This document shows, piece after piece, positions 36,853 through 44,008 of a stretch of DNA of 64,000 bases. The notes under the pieces were generated by a model, which ran no database searches, was not told the DNA's origin, and saw only the letters and a list, made by a program, of their open reading frames with translations. Position 1 is the first letter of the stretch, and each line of letters begins with the position of its first letter. The stretch is taken from NCBI GenBank assembly GCA_963836195.1, contig CAWIIX010000002.1, positions 310,001 to 374,000 on the forward strand, read 5' to 3'. The position numbers and the translations under genes are program-made. The DNA comes from Trebonia sp963836195 (GTDB taxonomy: Bacteria; Actinomycetota; Actinomycetes; Streptosporangiales; Streptosporangiaceae).

Positions 36853-36900
36853 GGGACCTTCGTCATCTCAGCGGCCCGGCCGAACGGGACCTTCGCCCGC
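36853..36900 (+). promoter_or_regulatory. GGGACCTTCG repeats, possible DevR/DosR-like boxes
   Basis: GGGACCTTCG occurs at 36853-36862 and 36886-36895, the second continuing as GGGACCTTCGCCC with partial dyad symmetry. They lie 70-115 bp before a pyridoxamine-oxidase-like gene, a class often in DosR/DevR dormancy regulons, whose boxes contain GGGAC(T/C)TT..G.CCC. Inference from pattern only. Confidence 0.4.
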
Positions 36901-36967
36901 AGCGGTGACCGGAGCCGAAGGGAGACGCTGAGCTAAGGCACGTGACCGATGGCGGGGGTGAGGTCAG

Positions 36968-37510
36968 ATGGCAACCAGGACGACGGGCCCGGCCGACGGC
37001 CGGGGCGCGCTGAACAACCCAGGTCGGAAATCCACTGGCAGGGGACCTGCCGACCGGGGGGACCTGCAAACGCTCAGCCCGGCGGAATGCCTTGGCCTGC
37101 TAGAACCCGGCGGGGTCGGTCGCGTCGGGTTCGCCTCCGCCGAGGGGGTGGTGATGCTGCCGGTCAACTTCGCCGTCGCGGGGAGGGCAGTCGTCTTCCG
37201 CACCGCGCCGGACGCGCTGCTGGCAGCGCATGCGCACGGTCAGGCCAGCTTCCAGACCGATCACCTCGACGAGGCGAGCCGCGAAGGCTGGAGCGTCCTC
37301 GTGCAAGGACACGCGCACGAGGTCACCGACGAGCACGAGGTCAGGCGCCTCGAGCGCGGTACCCGTCTCGAGCCCTGGGCGGAGGGCGCCCGCGACGTAT
37401 GGGTGCGGATCATTCCGGCTCGGATCAGCGGACGCCGCGTCCAGCGGGCTGAGGAGGCCTTGCCTTCCGGTCGGTCGGCCACCTCGCCGCCGCCGCCGCG
37501 GTCACGGTAG
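36968..37510 (+). CDS. Pyridoxamine 5'-phosphate oxidase-like flavin/F420-binding protein
   Basis: 180 residues. Split-barrel domain in residues ~35-160: LQTLSPAECLGLLEPGGVGR, VGFASAEGVVMLPVNFAVAG, VVFRTAPDALLAAHAHGQAS, FQTDHLDEASREGWSVLVQG, then EVRRLERG and VRIIPARISGRRV. N- and C-terminal tails are low-complexity. Such proteins bind FMN, F420 or heme and are common in stress and dormancy regulons; the upstream GGGACCTTCG sites fit that. Substrate unknown. Confidence 0.88.
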   Translation: MATRTTGPADGRGALNNPGRKSTGRGPADRGDLQTLSPAECLGLLEPGGVGRVGFASAEGVVMLPVNFAVAGRAVVFRTAPDALLAAHAHGQASFQTDHLDEASREGWSVLVQGHAHEVTDEHEVRRLERGTRLEPWAEGARDVWVRIIPARISGRRVQRAEEALPSGRSATSPPPPRSR

Positions 37511-37554
37511 CGGGACCGCGACCGCGGCGGCGTCCGCGACCGCTCGGCTGATTA

Positions 37555-39108
37555 TCAGACCGTCTCCTGCGCCGCCGTCCGGCCGGCCCCCGCAGGCGCA
37601 GCCGCCGTGTCCGGCCGGTGGAAGTCCTTCCGCCGGATCAGCACCGTGGCGAACACCGCCCCCACCAGCGCCACCCCCGCCGTCACGTACAGCAGCTCGT
37701 TCAGCGCGGAGGCGAAGCTCGACTGCAGCGCCAGCCCCGCGACCGCCCGGTCGGCACCCGGCAGCGACCCGATCGCCGCCGACACCGACCCCTGCCGCAC
37801 CGCGTTCACCATCGCCGGCGCCGACCCCGCCAGCGAAGGCGGCAGCGCGGCGGAAAGGTGGCTCTGAATCGAGGAAACGAAGATCGAGCCCAGCGCCGCG
37901 ATCCCGGCCGCGATCCCGATCTGCCGGAAGGTCGAGTTCACCCCCGACGCCATCCCCGCCTTGGCCGGCGCCACCACGCCGATCGCGGTCGACGCCAGCG
38001 GCGGGTTGACCAGCCCGGCGCCGAGCCCCCCGACGATGAACCCCGGAATCAGGTGCGTCCAGTTGGACACCCCAGTAAGACCAGTCATCAGCAGCAACCC
38101 GATGCCCACCAGCAGCAGGCCGGGCCCGATCAGCCACCGGGCCGGCACCCGCTCGGACACCCGCCCGGCGACCACCGAGGTGGCGAGCTGGGCGAGCGAG
38201 AGGATGGCGACCCGCAGCCCGGTGCCGAGCGCGGAGTACCCGAGCACGTCCTGCAGGTAGATCACGAAGTAGAGCAGCACCGCGTACAGCGACCCGTTCA
38301 TCGCGAACGCCGCGATCGAGCCGCCGGCGAACGTCGGCACCCGGAACAGCCCGAGGTCGAACATCGGGTGCGCAACCCGGCTCTCGGCGAGCCCGAACAA
38401 AGCCAGCAGCACCACCCCGGCCACGATGCAGGCGATCACCCCGGTGTCCGACCATGACGTCTCGCCCGCCCTGATCAGCCCGTACACGAAGGTCACGAGG
38501 CCCAGCGTCAGCAGCACGAACCCGGCCCAGTCAGGCGGCGTGGCGTTGTCCGACCGGGATTCCTCGACCCGCCAGACGGTGACGATCAGCGCGAACACCC
38601 CGACCGGGATGTTGACCAGGAAGATCCCCCGCCAGTCCCACTCGGTCGTGATCACCCCGCCGAGCACCGGGCCGAGCGCGGACGAGATGCCCACGACCGC
38701 CCCCCAGATGCCGAAGGCGACCCCGCGCTCGCGGCCGCGGAAACTGTGCCCGAGCAGCGCCAGCGACGTCGCCATCATGATCGCGCCGCCGATCCCCTGG
38801 CCGCTGCGCGACAAGATCAGCATCAGCGGGTTGACCGCCAGCCCGCACAGCAGCGACCCGGCCGTGAAGACCGCAAGCCCGATCGTGAACAGCAGCTTGC
38901 GCCCGTACCGGTCGGCCAGCGAGCCCGAGGTCAGCAGCAGCGAGGCCAGCGTCAGCGCGTACGCGTCCAGCGTCCACTGCACATCACTGAACGAAGCGTG
39001 CAGCCCGGACTGGATCGACGGCTGCGCCACGATGACGATCGTCACGTCGAGCAGCAGCATGAAGATCCCGGCGCAGACCGCGATCAGGGTCCACCATTTC
39101 TTGTCCAC
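37555..39108 (-). CDS. DHA2-family MFS drug exporter (EmrB/QacA type)
   Basis: 517 residues with about 14 membrane helices. N-terminal motif LLDVTIVIVAQPSIQ, motif A-like GSLADRYGRKLLFTIGLAVF, motif C-like GPVLGGVITTEWDWRGIFLV. Divergent from the Lrp-type regulator at 39219, its probable regulator (110-bp shared promoter region). Drug or metabolite efflux expected. Confidence 0.93.
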   Translation of the reverse strand: MDKKWWTLIAVCAGIFMLLLDVTIVIVAQPSIQSGLHASFSDVQWTLDAYALTLASLLLTSGSLADRYGRKLLFTIGLAVFTAGSLLCGLAVNPLMLILSRSGQGIGGAIMMATSLALLGHSFRGRERGVAFGIWGAVVGISSALGPVLGGVITTEWDWRGIFLVNIPVGVFALIVTVWRVEESRSDNATPPDWAGFVLLTLGLVTFVYGLIRAGETSWSDTGVIACIVAGVVLLALFGLAESRVAHPMFDLGLFRVPTFAGGSIAAFAMNGSLYAVLLYFVIYLQDVLGYSALGTGLRVAILSLAQLATSVVAGRVSERVPARWLIGPGLLLVGIGLLLMTGLTGVSNWTHLIPGFIVGGLGAGLVNPPLASTAIGVVAPAKAGMASGVNSTFRQIGIAAGIAALGSIFVSSIQSHLSAALPPSLAGSAPAMVNAVRQGSVSAAIGSLPGADRAVAGLALQSSFASALNELLYVTAGVALVGAVFATVLIRRKDFHRPDTAAAPAGAGRTAAQETV

Positions 39109-39218
39109 CGGTATTTCCTTCCCTTAGTCCGTTCACCGCCCATCCTGCCGGACACCGCGACGCTGCCCCAAATTCAACGGCCATCACGCCGGAATCCGAC
39201 ATCTGTAAGCTTGTATCC

Positions 39219-40256
39219 GTGAAAACCAGTCAGCTCGACGAGGTTGACCGCCAGCTTCTCCACGCGCTGGTGGTGGCGCCGAGGGCCTCGTTCCGGGTCC
39301 TCGCGGCCGCGCTCGGCGTCTCCGATCAGACCATCGCCCGCCGCTACCGCCGCCTGGCGGAAACCGCCGACCTGCGGGTGACCGGCCTCATTCACGGGCT
39401 GCGGGCGGGCTGGGTCGACTGGATGGTCCGCCTCCAGGTCGCCCCCGGCAGCGCCCAGCGCATCGCCGACACCCTCGCCCAGCGTCCGGATACCCGCTGG
39501 GTGCGACTGTACTCGGGCGGCACCGAGATCGTCTGCACGCTGCAGGCGCGCACCCCCGAGCAGCGCAACGCGCTGTTCCTGCGCGGCCTGCCCGGCAGCC
39601 GGCACGTCACCGGCATCACCGCCCAGTCCATCCTGCACGTCTTCTCCCCGGTCGCGTACGTCACCCACACCCGCTCGCTGGCGCCAGAACAGCTGGCCGC
39701 GCTGACCGAGGCCGCCCCCGAGCCGCCGCCGCAGCCGCAGTGGCTCGACCAGGTCCCCGCCCTGGGCGCCGACGGGGCCTGGATCCCCGCCGGGCCGGCC
39801 GAGACCCAGCTCCGGCCCGAGGACGACCCGCTGCTGGCCGAGCTGACCCGCGACGGCCGGACCCCGATCGCCGAGCTGGCGGCCGCGACCCACTGGCACG
39901 AGTCCACCGTCCGGCGGCGGATCGAGGAGCTCAGGAAGGCGGGCCTGCTGTACTTCGACATCGACTTCGACGAGACCGCCCTCGGCATCAACGCCAACGT
40001 CATGCTGTGGCTCAAGATAGAGCCCGCCTCCCTCGACGCGGCCGGCCGGACCATCGCCGCGCACCCCGAGATCCCGTTCGCGGGCGCGACCACCGGCGCC
40101 ACCAACCTCGCCGCCAGCGCGATCTTCCGCGACACGCGCGAGCTCTACGCCTACCTGACGACCAGGCTGGCCGACCTCCCCGGCCTCCAGTCGGTCGAGA
40201 GCGCCCCCATCATCGGCACCTTCAAGCGAACCGCCAGAACCGAGCCCGCGCAATAA
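39219..40256 (+). CDS. Lrp/AsnC-family transcriptional regulator, two-module type
   Basis: 345 residues, GTG start. Two AsnC helix-turn-helix modules (QLDEVDRQLLHALVVAPRAS; and DDPLLAELTRDGRTPIAELA, ATHWHESTVRRRIEELRKAG) each followed by a RAM-like sensing region (VDWMVRLQVAPGSAQ; INANVMLWLKIEPASLDAAG). Tandem duplication of the family unit, as in several actinobacterial members. Divergent from the MFS exporter, which it likely controls in response to an amino-acid-like ligand. Confidence 0.9.
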   Translation: MKTSQLDEVDRQLLHALVVAPRASFRVLAAALGVSDQTIARRYRRLAETADLRVTGLIHGLRAGWVDWMVRLQVAPGSAQRIADTLAQRPDTRWVRLYSGGTEIVCTLQARTPEQRNALFLRGLPGSRHVTGITAQSILHVFSPVAYVTHTRSLAPEQLAALTEAAPEPPPQPQWLDQVPALGADGAWIPAGPAETQLRPEDDPLLAELTRDGRTPIAELAAATHWHESTVRRRIEELRKAGLLYFDIDFDETALGINANVMLWLKIEPASLDAAGRTIAAHPEIPFAGATTGATNLAASAIFRDTRELYAYLTTRLADLPGLQSVESAPIIGTFKRTARTEPAQ

Positions 40257-40263
40257 TCGACCG

Positions 40264-40776
40264 GTGACCGCCATCGACCGCCCGCTGCCGCCGCTGAACG
40301 CCGACGAGCGCACCACCCTCGAAGGCTGGCTCGACTTCCACCGCGCCACCCTGGCGATGAAATGCGAGGGCCTCGACGACGAGCAGGCCGCCGAGACGTC
40401 GGTGCCGCCGTCCGGGTTCACGCTGACCGGCCTGGTCCAGCACCTGGCCGAGGTCGAGCGGAACTGGTTCCGCCGGGTCCTCGCCGGAGAGCACGCGCCG
40501 CCCATCTACGACCCCCAGGCCGACCCGAACGGCCCCGACGGCGGCTTCGACCTGGCCGAGAACGCCACCCTCAACGCCGCCCGCGCCACCTGGCAGGCGG
40601 AGATCGCGGCCGCCCGCGACGTCTGCGCCGCCCGCGCCCTCACCGACACCGGCCGCTTCATGGGCCAGGACGTCAGCCTCCGCTGGATCTACGTCCACCT
40701 GATCGAGGAGTACGCCCGCCACAACGGCCACGCCGACCTCGTCCGCGAGCGCATCGACGGCGCCACCGGCGTCTAG
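40264..40776 (+). CDS. DinB superfamily (DUF664) protein
   Basis: 170 residues, GTG start 7 bp after the Lrp stop. Four-helix DinB fold: FTLTGLVQHLAEVERNWFRR with the first His, and SLRWIYVHLIEEYARHNGHA with the other two metal histidines. Probable thiol-dependent (mycothiol/bacillithiol-type) transferase; substrate unknown. Likely co-transcribed with the regulator upstream. Confidence 0.92.
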   Translation: MTAIDRPLPPLNADERTTLEGWLDFHRATLAMKCEGLDDEQAAETSVPPSGFTLTGLVQHLAEVERNWFRRVLAGEHAPPIYDPQADPNGPDGGFDLAENATLNAARATWQAEIAAARDVCAARALTDTGRFMGQDVSLRWIYVHLIEEYARHNGHADLVRERIDGATGV

Positions 40777-40784
40777 CGCCCACC

Positions 40785-40937
40785 ATGAGGATCGGCATCT
40801 CCGGCCCCCACGGCACCGGCAAGACGACCCTCACCTGTCGCCGACGCCATCGACCCGAACCGGATCCGCACCACAGCCGCGGCGTGAAGACGCTAGCCAG
40901 CAACGCGCACAAACCCATACGATTCACCGCGTGCTGA
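40785..40937 (+). pseudogene. 5' remnant of a P-loop ATP-binding protein
   Basis: MRIGISGPHGTGKTTL is an intact N-terminal strand and Walker A of an AAA_28/kinase-like NTPase. The frame then degenerates (TCRRRHRPEPDPHHSRG...), and the other frame shows VADAIDPNRIR, typical of the true gene. Everything after ~30 codons is missing. Overlaps the next gene's start by 7 bp. Confidence 0.65.
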
Positions 40938-41644
40938 CCACCAAGCCACCCGGCGACGCCTCCGAGCGAACGTGGCGCCCGCCCCTCGATGTGCGCATTG
41001 GCCGGGTCTTTGCCACCGGTGTTATCGTCGCCCTGTCGGCCGGCTACGTGGCCCTGACGCTGTGGGCGAACCAGGTGCCGCGCGCCCTCTGGATCGCGCT
41101 CGCAGCCGGGCTGGCGGCCTTCGGCTTCCTGACCGGGCGGATAATGGCCCAGTCGGTGACGCTGACCGCGGACACGGTGGTGATCAGGAACATCTTCACG
41201 ACCGAGCGCATCCCGCTGGCCGACGTCACCGAGGTGGCCTTCCGCCGCAGCAAGCTCATGGTGACCTCACAGCACGGCCCGTTCGCCCCCGAGCGCAATA
41301 CGGTCGGCACCGCGATCCTCGGGTTGTCCTACTGGTCCGGTCGCCGGGCCAATGCCGACCGGATGGCGGACGCGATCAGCGACGCGGCCGTGCTTCCCCC
41401 GCTCGCGCCCCGCCGGGAGATCATCGGCCCCAACCAGGCCCGGCTGCTGCTCGTCCCGGCGGCGGTGATCTTCGGCCTCGGCGTCTACCTCGGACCGGTG
41501 CAGGGCATGCAACTCCGCCACCATTCCCTCGCCCTGACCGAAGTCGGCGCCCTGCTGTTCACCAGCGGCACCAGCGCGCTCGCCTTCGCCTACCGCCTCA
41601 CCCGCGACCATCGCCGCAAACGCCGCGCCCAAGCTCGCCGCTGA
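40931..41644 (+). CDS. Hypothetical membrane protein with PH-like domain
   Basis: 237 residues, GTG start. Two N-terminal membrane helices (VFATGVIVALSAGYVALTLW; ALWIALAAGLAAFGFLTG), then a PH-like beta region (VTLTADTVVIRNIFTTERIP, LADVTEVAFRRSKLMV), then two more helices near 175-225 and a basic tail. Matches the layout of actinobacterial bPH-domain membrane proteins of unknown role. Confidence 0.7.
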   Translation: MLTTKPPGDASERTWRPPLDVRIGRVFATGVIVALSAGYVALTLWANQVPRALWIALAAGLAAFGFLTGRIMAQSVTLTADTVVIRNIFTTERIPLADVTEVAFRRSKLMVTSQHGPFAPERNTVGTAILGLSYWSGRRANADRMADAISDAAVLPPLAPRREIIGPNQARLLLVPAAVIFGLGVYLGPVQGMQLRHHSLALTEVGALLFTSGTSALAFAYRLTRDHRRKRRAQARR

Positions 41645-41667
41645 CGGCCGGCCAGGCCGTGATCCAG

Positions 41668-41782
41668 ATAACAGCAAGAAAACCCGCGCCCCGGAATTAT
41701 TGTGCGACGAAACACCCGGAAAACGTATTGAAAAGTCGCACAATAATTCTGAGTGCCCTGGCAGGCGGGATAACAGCAAGAA
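41668..41782. repeat. Element D: perfect 15-bp AT-rich inverted repeat between direct repeats
   Basis: Arms GAATTATTGTGCGAC (41694-41708) and GTCGCACAATAATTC (41735-41749) are perfectly complementary with a 26-nt loop. The hairpin is flanked by the direct repeat ATAACAGCAAGAA at 41668-41680 and 41770-41782, each followed by a CCCGCGCC block. Located in the 180-bp gap between convergent genes. It could act as a bidirectional terminator or be a small MITE-like insertion. Confidence 0.75.
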
Positions 41783-41824
41783 GTGCCCGCGCCAAACGTC
41801 TACCGCCGTGACTAAGCAGCAACC

Positions 41825-42914
41825 TCACCCAGCCGGCACGATGTCCGCCACGATGCACGTCACGTTGTCCGGCCCGCCGCTCTCCATCGCCAGCCTGATC
41901 AGCTCCTCGGCCGCCTCATCGGGATCGGCCACCCCGACCAGGATCGCGCTGATCGCCTCGGCCGGCACGCACGCATGCAGCCCGTCCGACGACAGCAGGT
42001 ACCGATCCCCGGCCACCGCGTCGTGGAACTGCAGGTCGGGCGAGTAGTCATGCTCCCCGTCGAGCGCCTGCAGCAGCAGGAACCGCTGCGGATGCGAAGA
42101 CGCCTCGTCCGCCGTGATCGACCCCGCGTCAAGCAGCGACTGCACCACCGTGTGGTCGCGGGTGATCTGGAAGACCTCGCCGCCGCGGACGAGGTAGGCC
42201 CGCGTGTCGCCGATGTGCGCCAGCCCGATCCGGGAACCCGACCGCAGCAGCGCCGTGACCGTCGTCCCCATCCCGCGCAGCGACGGGTTCGCCGCGACCA
42301 TCTCCCGCAACGTTCCCTCGGCCCGCTGCACCGCGTGCCCGAGCGCGTTCAGCAGCTCGCCCGAAGGCACCTGCGTGTCCAGCGGCCGCAGAGCCGAGAT
42401 CACCGCCGCGCTGGCGACCTCCCCGGCCGCGTGCCCGCCCATCCCGTCGGCGATCGCGAGCAGTCGCCCGCCGGCGTAGGCGGCGTCCTCGTTGTCCGCG
42501 CGCGCGAGCCCGATATCGGACCGCACCGCGTAGCGGATCGGTCAACGCCTCTTCAGGTGAAGCAGCAGATGTCATAACAGCGTCCTTCCCAGACAGGTAC
42601 CCGATGAGGAAGGACGCGAGCTCTCGCCGCGAGGCCGTCTCCGCCTCGACCCGCTCCCAGTACGCAGCCAGCTCCGCCGCCGCCGCGGCCGCCGACAGCG
42701 CGCCCATCGCGCGGATCGACGCCAGCGGCATGCCCAGCCGCCGGAGCCACGCCACCAGCCGGGCCTGCTCGAGCTGCGCGGGCGCGTAGAACCGGTACCC
42801 CGACTGCGGGTCGACCCGGGCCGGGGTGAGCAGCCCGAGCTCGTCGTACAGGCGCAGCGCCTTGCGGGTCAGCCCCGACGCGCGGGCGAACTCCCCGCTG
42901 CTCATCAGTGCCAC
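41825..42914 (-). pseudogene. MerR-PP2C fusion regulator, one frameshift
   Basis: GTG 42914 with GAGGAGG 6 nt upstream. N-terminal MerR winged helix (MSSGEFARASGLTRKALRLY, DELGLLTPARVDPQSGYRFY) and helical linker to KDAVMT. Then, in another frame from ~42545, a complete PP2C phosphatase: RYAVRSDIGLARADNEDAAY, IADGMGGHAAGEVAS, GMGTTVTALL, HIGDTRAYLVRGGEVFQITR, SSDGLHACV, GGPDNVTCIV. Removing one base near 42530-42540 joins them into one ~362-residue protein. The metal-binding Asp residues of the phosphatase are all present. Suggests a DNA-binding Ser/Thr phosphatase; target unknown. Confidence 0.8.
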
Positions 42915-42983
42915 GTGCGTCCTCCTCAGGCCGGGCAGGCTGCCCGGCATGCTCAGGCTCGGGCTGGCCCCAAGGGCGAAGTC

Positions 42984-43017
42984 AAATCAAATTCATCATC
43001 TCGAACGGACCCCGGTT
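42984..43017 (-). repeat. Interspersed GGGACCGTTCG repeat, copy 6
   Basis: Plus strand TCAAATCAAATTCATCATCT then CGAACGGACCCCGG; the core has one change (GGGTCCGTTCG on the minus strand). Lies downstream of the EthD gene and upstream of the MerR-PP2C start. Confidence 0.65.
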
Positions 43018-43122
43018 CCACCCCCCACCCCACGACTCCGCCCGCCCGCGCAAACCGCCGACGGTCACCGAGAACGCACCCCGGCTCCCCGCGCGTCCGC
43101 CCCCGGGCGGCACCCGTGGCGT

Positions 43123-43848
43123 CTAGAGCGGCAGCCTGATCGGGTCCTCGCTGACCGCGAGGAACCAGTTCGCGCGGACCAGATCGTTTTCCGCGCGGCC
43201 GGTGAGTTCCCGCTCGAAGTAGGCGATGCGGGCGAGCAGGCTGTCCGCGTCGTCGAAGTAGACCTCGTCGATCGCGTCGTAGGCCCAGTCCCGGCCGCCG
43301 GTGACCAGCGGGTGGTTCTGCACGTAGGCCAGCCCGCGGTAGGCGTCGGGAATCGGCGCCGCGCCGACCGTGCCGGACCGGCCTCGCCACCGCTCGAGGA
43401 ACTGGGGGAGGGTCAGCCCGTCGGCCCGGGTGGCGATCGCCAGCTGCTTGAGCTTCGGCCCGCCCTCCTGCCAGCGCCGCTTGAGCCAGTCGGCCCCCCG
43501 GGCGACCCGCTCGCTGGTGACCACGACCGGGCTGGCGTCGAACTCGATCACCTCGCTCCGCAGCCGCTGCACCGCCTGGCCGGGGGGCGTGCCCAGCCAG
43601 GACTCGAATCGGCGCAGGTGCTCTCGATCACCGAACCACTCGAGCGCCACCCCGTCATGGCGCTGGTCGGCGGCGATCTCAGGCAGCGACACCGACACCG
43701 TCAGCCGGACCGGCCTGACCCGCTCCGGTGCCGAGGCCGCCGCTGCGACGGCCTCACGCCAGCCGCCGGCGAACTCCTCGCGGCCCAGACCCCTCTTGGC
43801 GGTCGCCAGCCGAATCCGCTTGATCAAGCCCGCCCGCCTCTCGGTCAT
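43123..43848 (-). CDS. EthD-like dimeric alpha-beta barrel protein
   Basis: 241 residues from ATG 43848 (MTERRAGLIKRIRLATAKRG); a further upstream in-frame start is less likely. Two EthD-like halves: GREEFAGGWREAVAAAASAP ... RFESWLGTPPGQAVQRLRSE, and LTLPQFLERWRGRSGTVGAA ... AYVQNHPLV, each with the F..x.W pattern of EthD modules. Function unknown; relatives support P450 or polyketide chemistry. Confidence 0.75.
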   Translation of the reverse strand: MTERRAGLIKRIRLATAKRGLGREEFAGGWREAVAAAASAPERVRPVRLTVSVSLPEIAADQRHDGVALEWFGDREHLRRFESWLGTPPGQAVQRLRSEVIEFDASPVVVTSERVARGADWLKRRWQEGGPKLKQLAIATRADGLTLPQFLERWRGRSGTVGAAPIPDAYRGLAYVQNHPLVTGGRDWAYDAIDEVYFDDADSLLARIAYFERELTGRAENDLVRANWFLAVSEDPIRLPL

Positions 43849-43962
43849 CTGCCGTCCCGTCGGCTGAACGGTTCCCCGGCCCGGCAGCGGCTTCATAGTG
43901 GACGAGCCCGAACGGGCGTGTCAACATCACTGCGCGCGCCGGGCCGAGGCTCAGCACGCCGC

Positions 43963-43992
43963 GGGTCCCTGCTCACCAAGGAGCAGGGACCC
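43963..43992 (-). terminator. Terminator of the GH3 gene
   Basis: Perfect 12-bp stem GGGTCCCTGCTC / GAGCAGGGACCC with loop ACCAAG, 17 bp beyond the GH3 stop. Confidence 0.88.
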
Positions 43993-44008
43993 GGGTGATC
44001 TTCCGATG

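Larger units (their letters stand above)
36434..36967. other. Long intergenic region with repeat copy and GGGACC sites
   Basis: 534 bp. Left part holds the ATPase promoter side, with TCACGTCACGTGATCAACAC and repeated ATCACG/GTGAT halves around 36535-36565. Centre: one copy of the interspersed repeat (36755-36787). Right part: GGGACC-type sites before the flavin-like oxidase gene. No coding sequence recognised. Confidence 0.5.
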
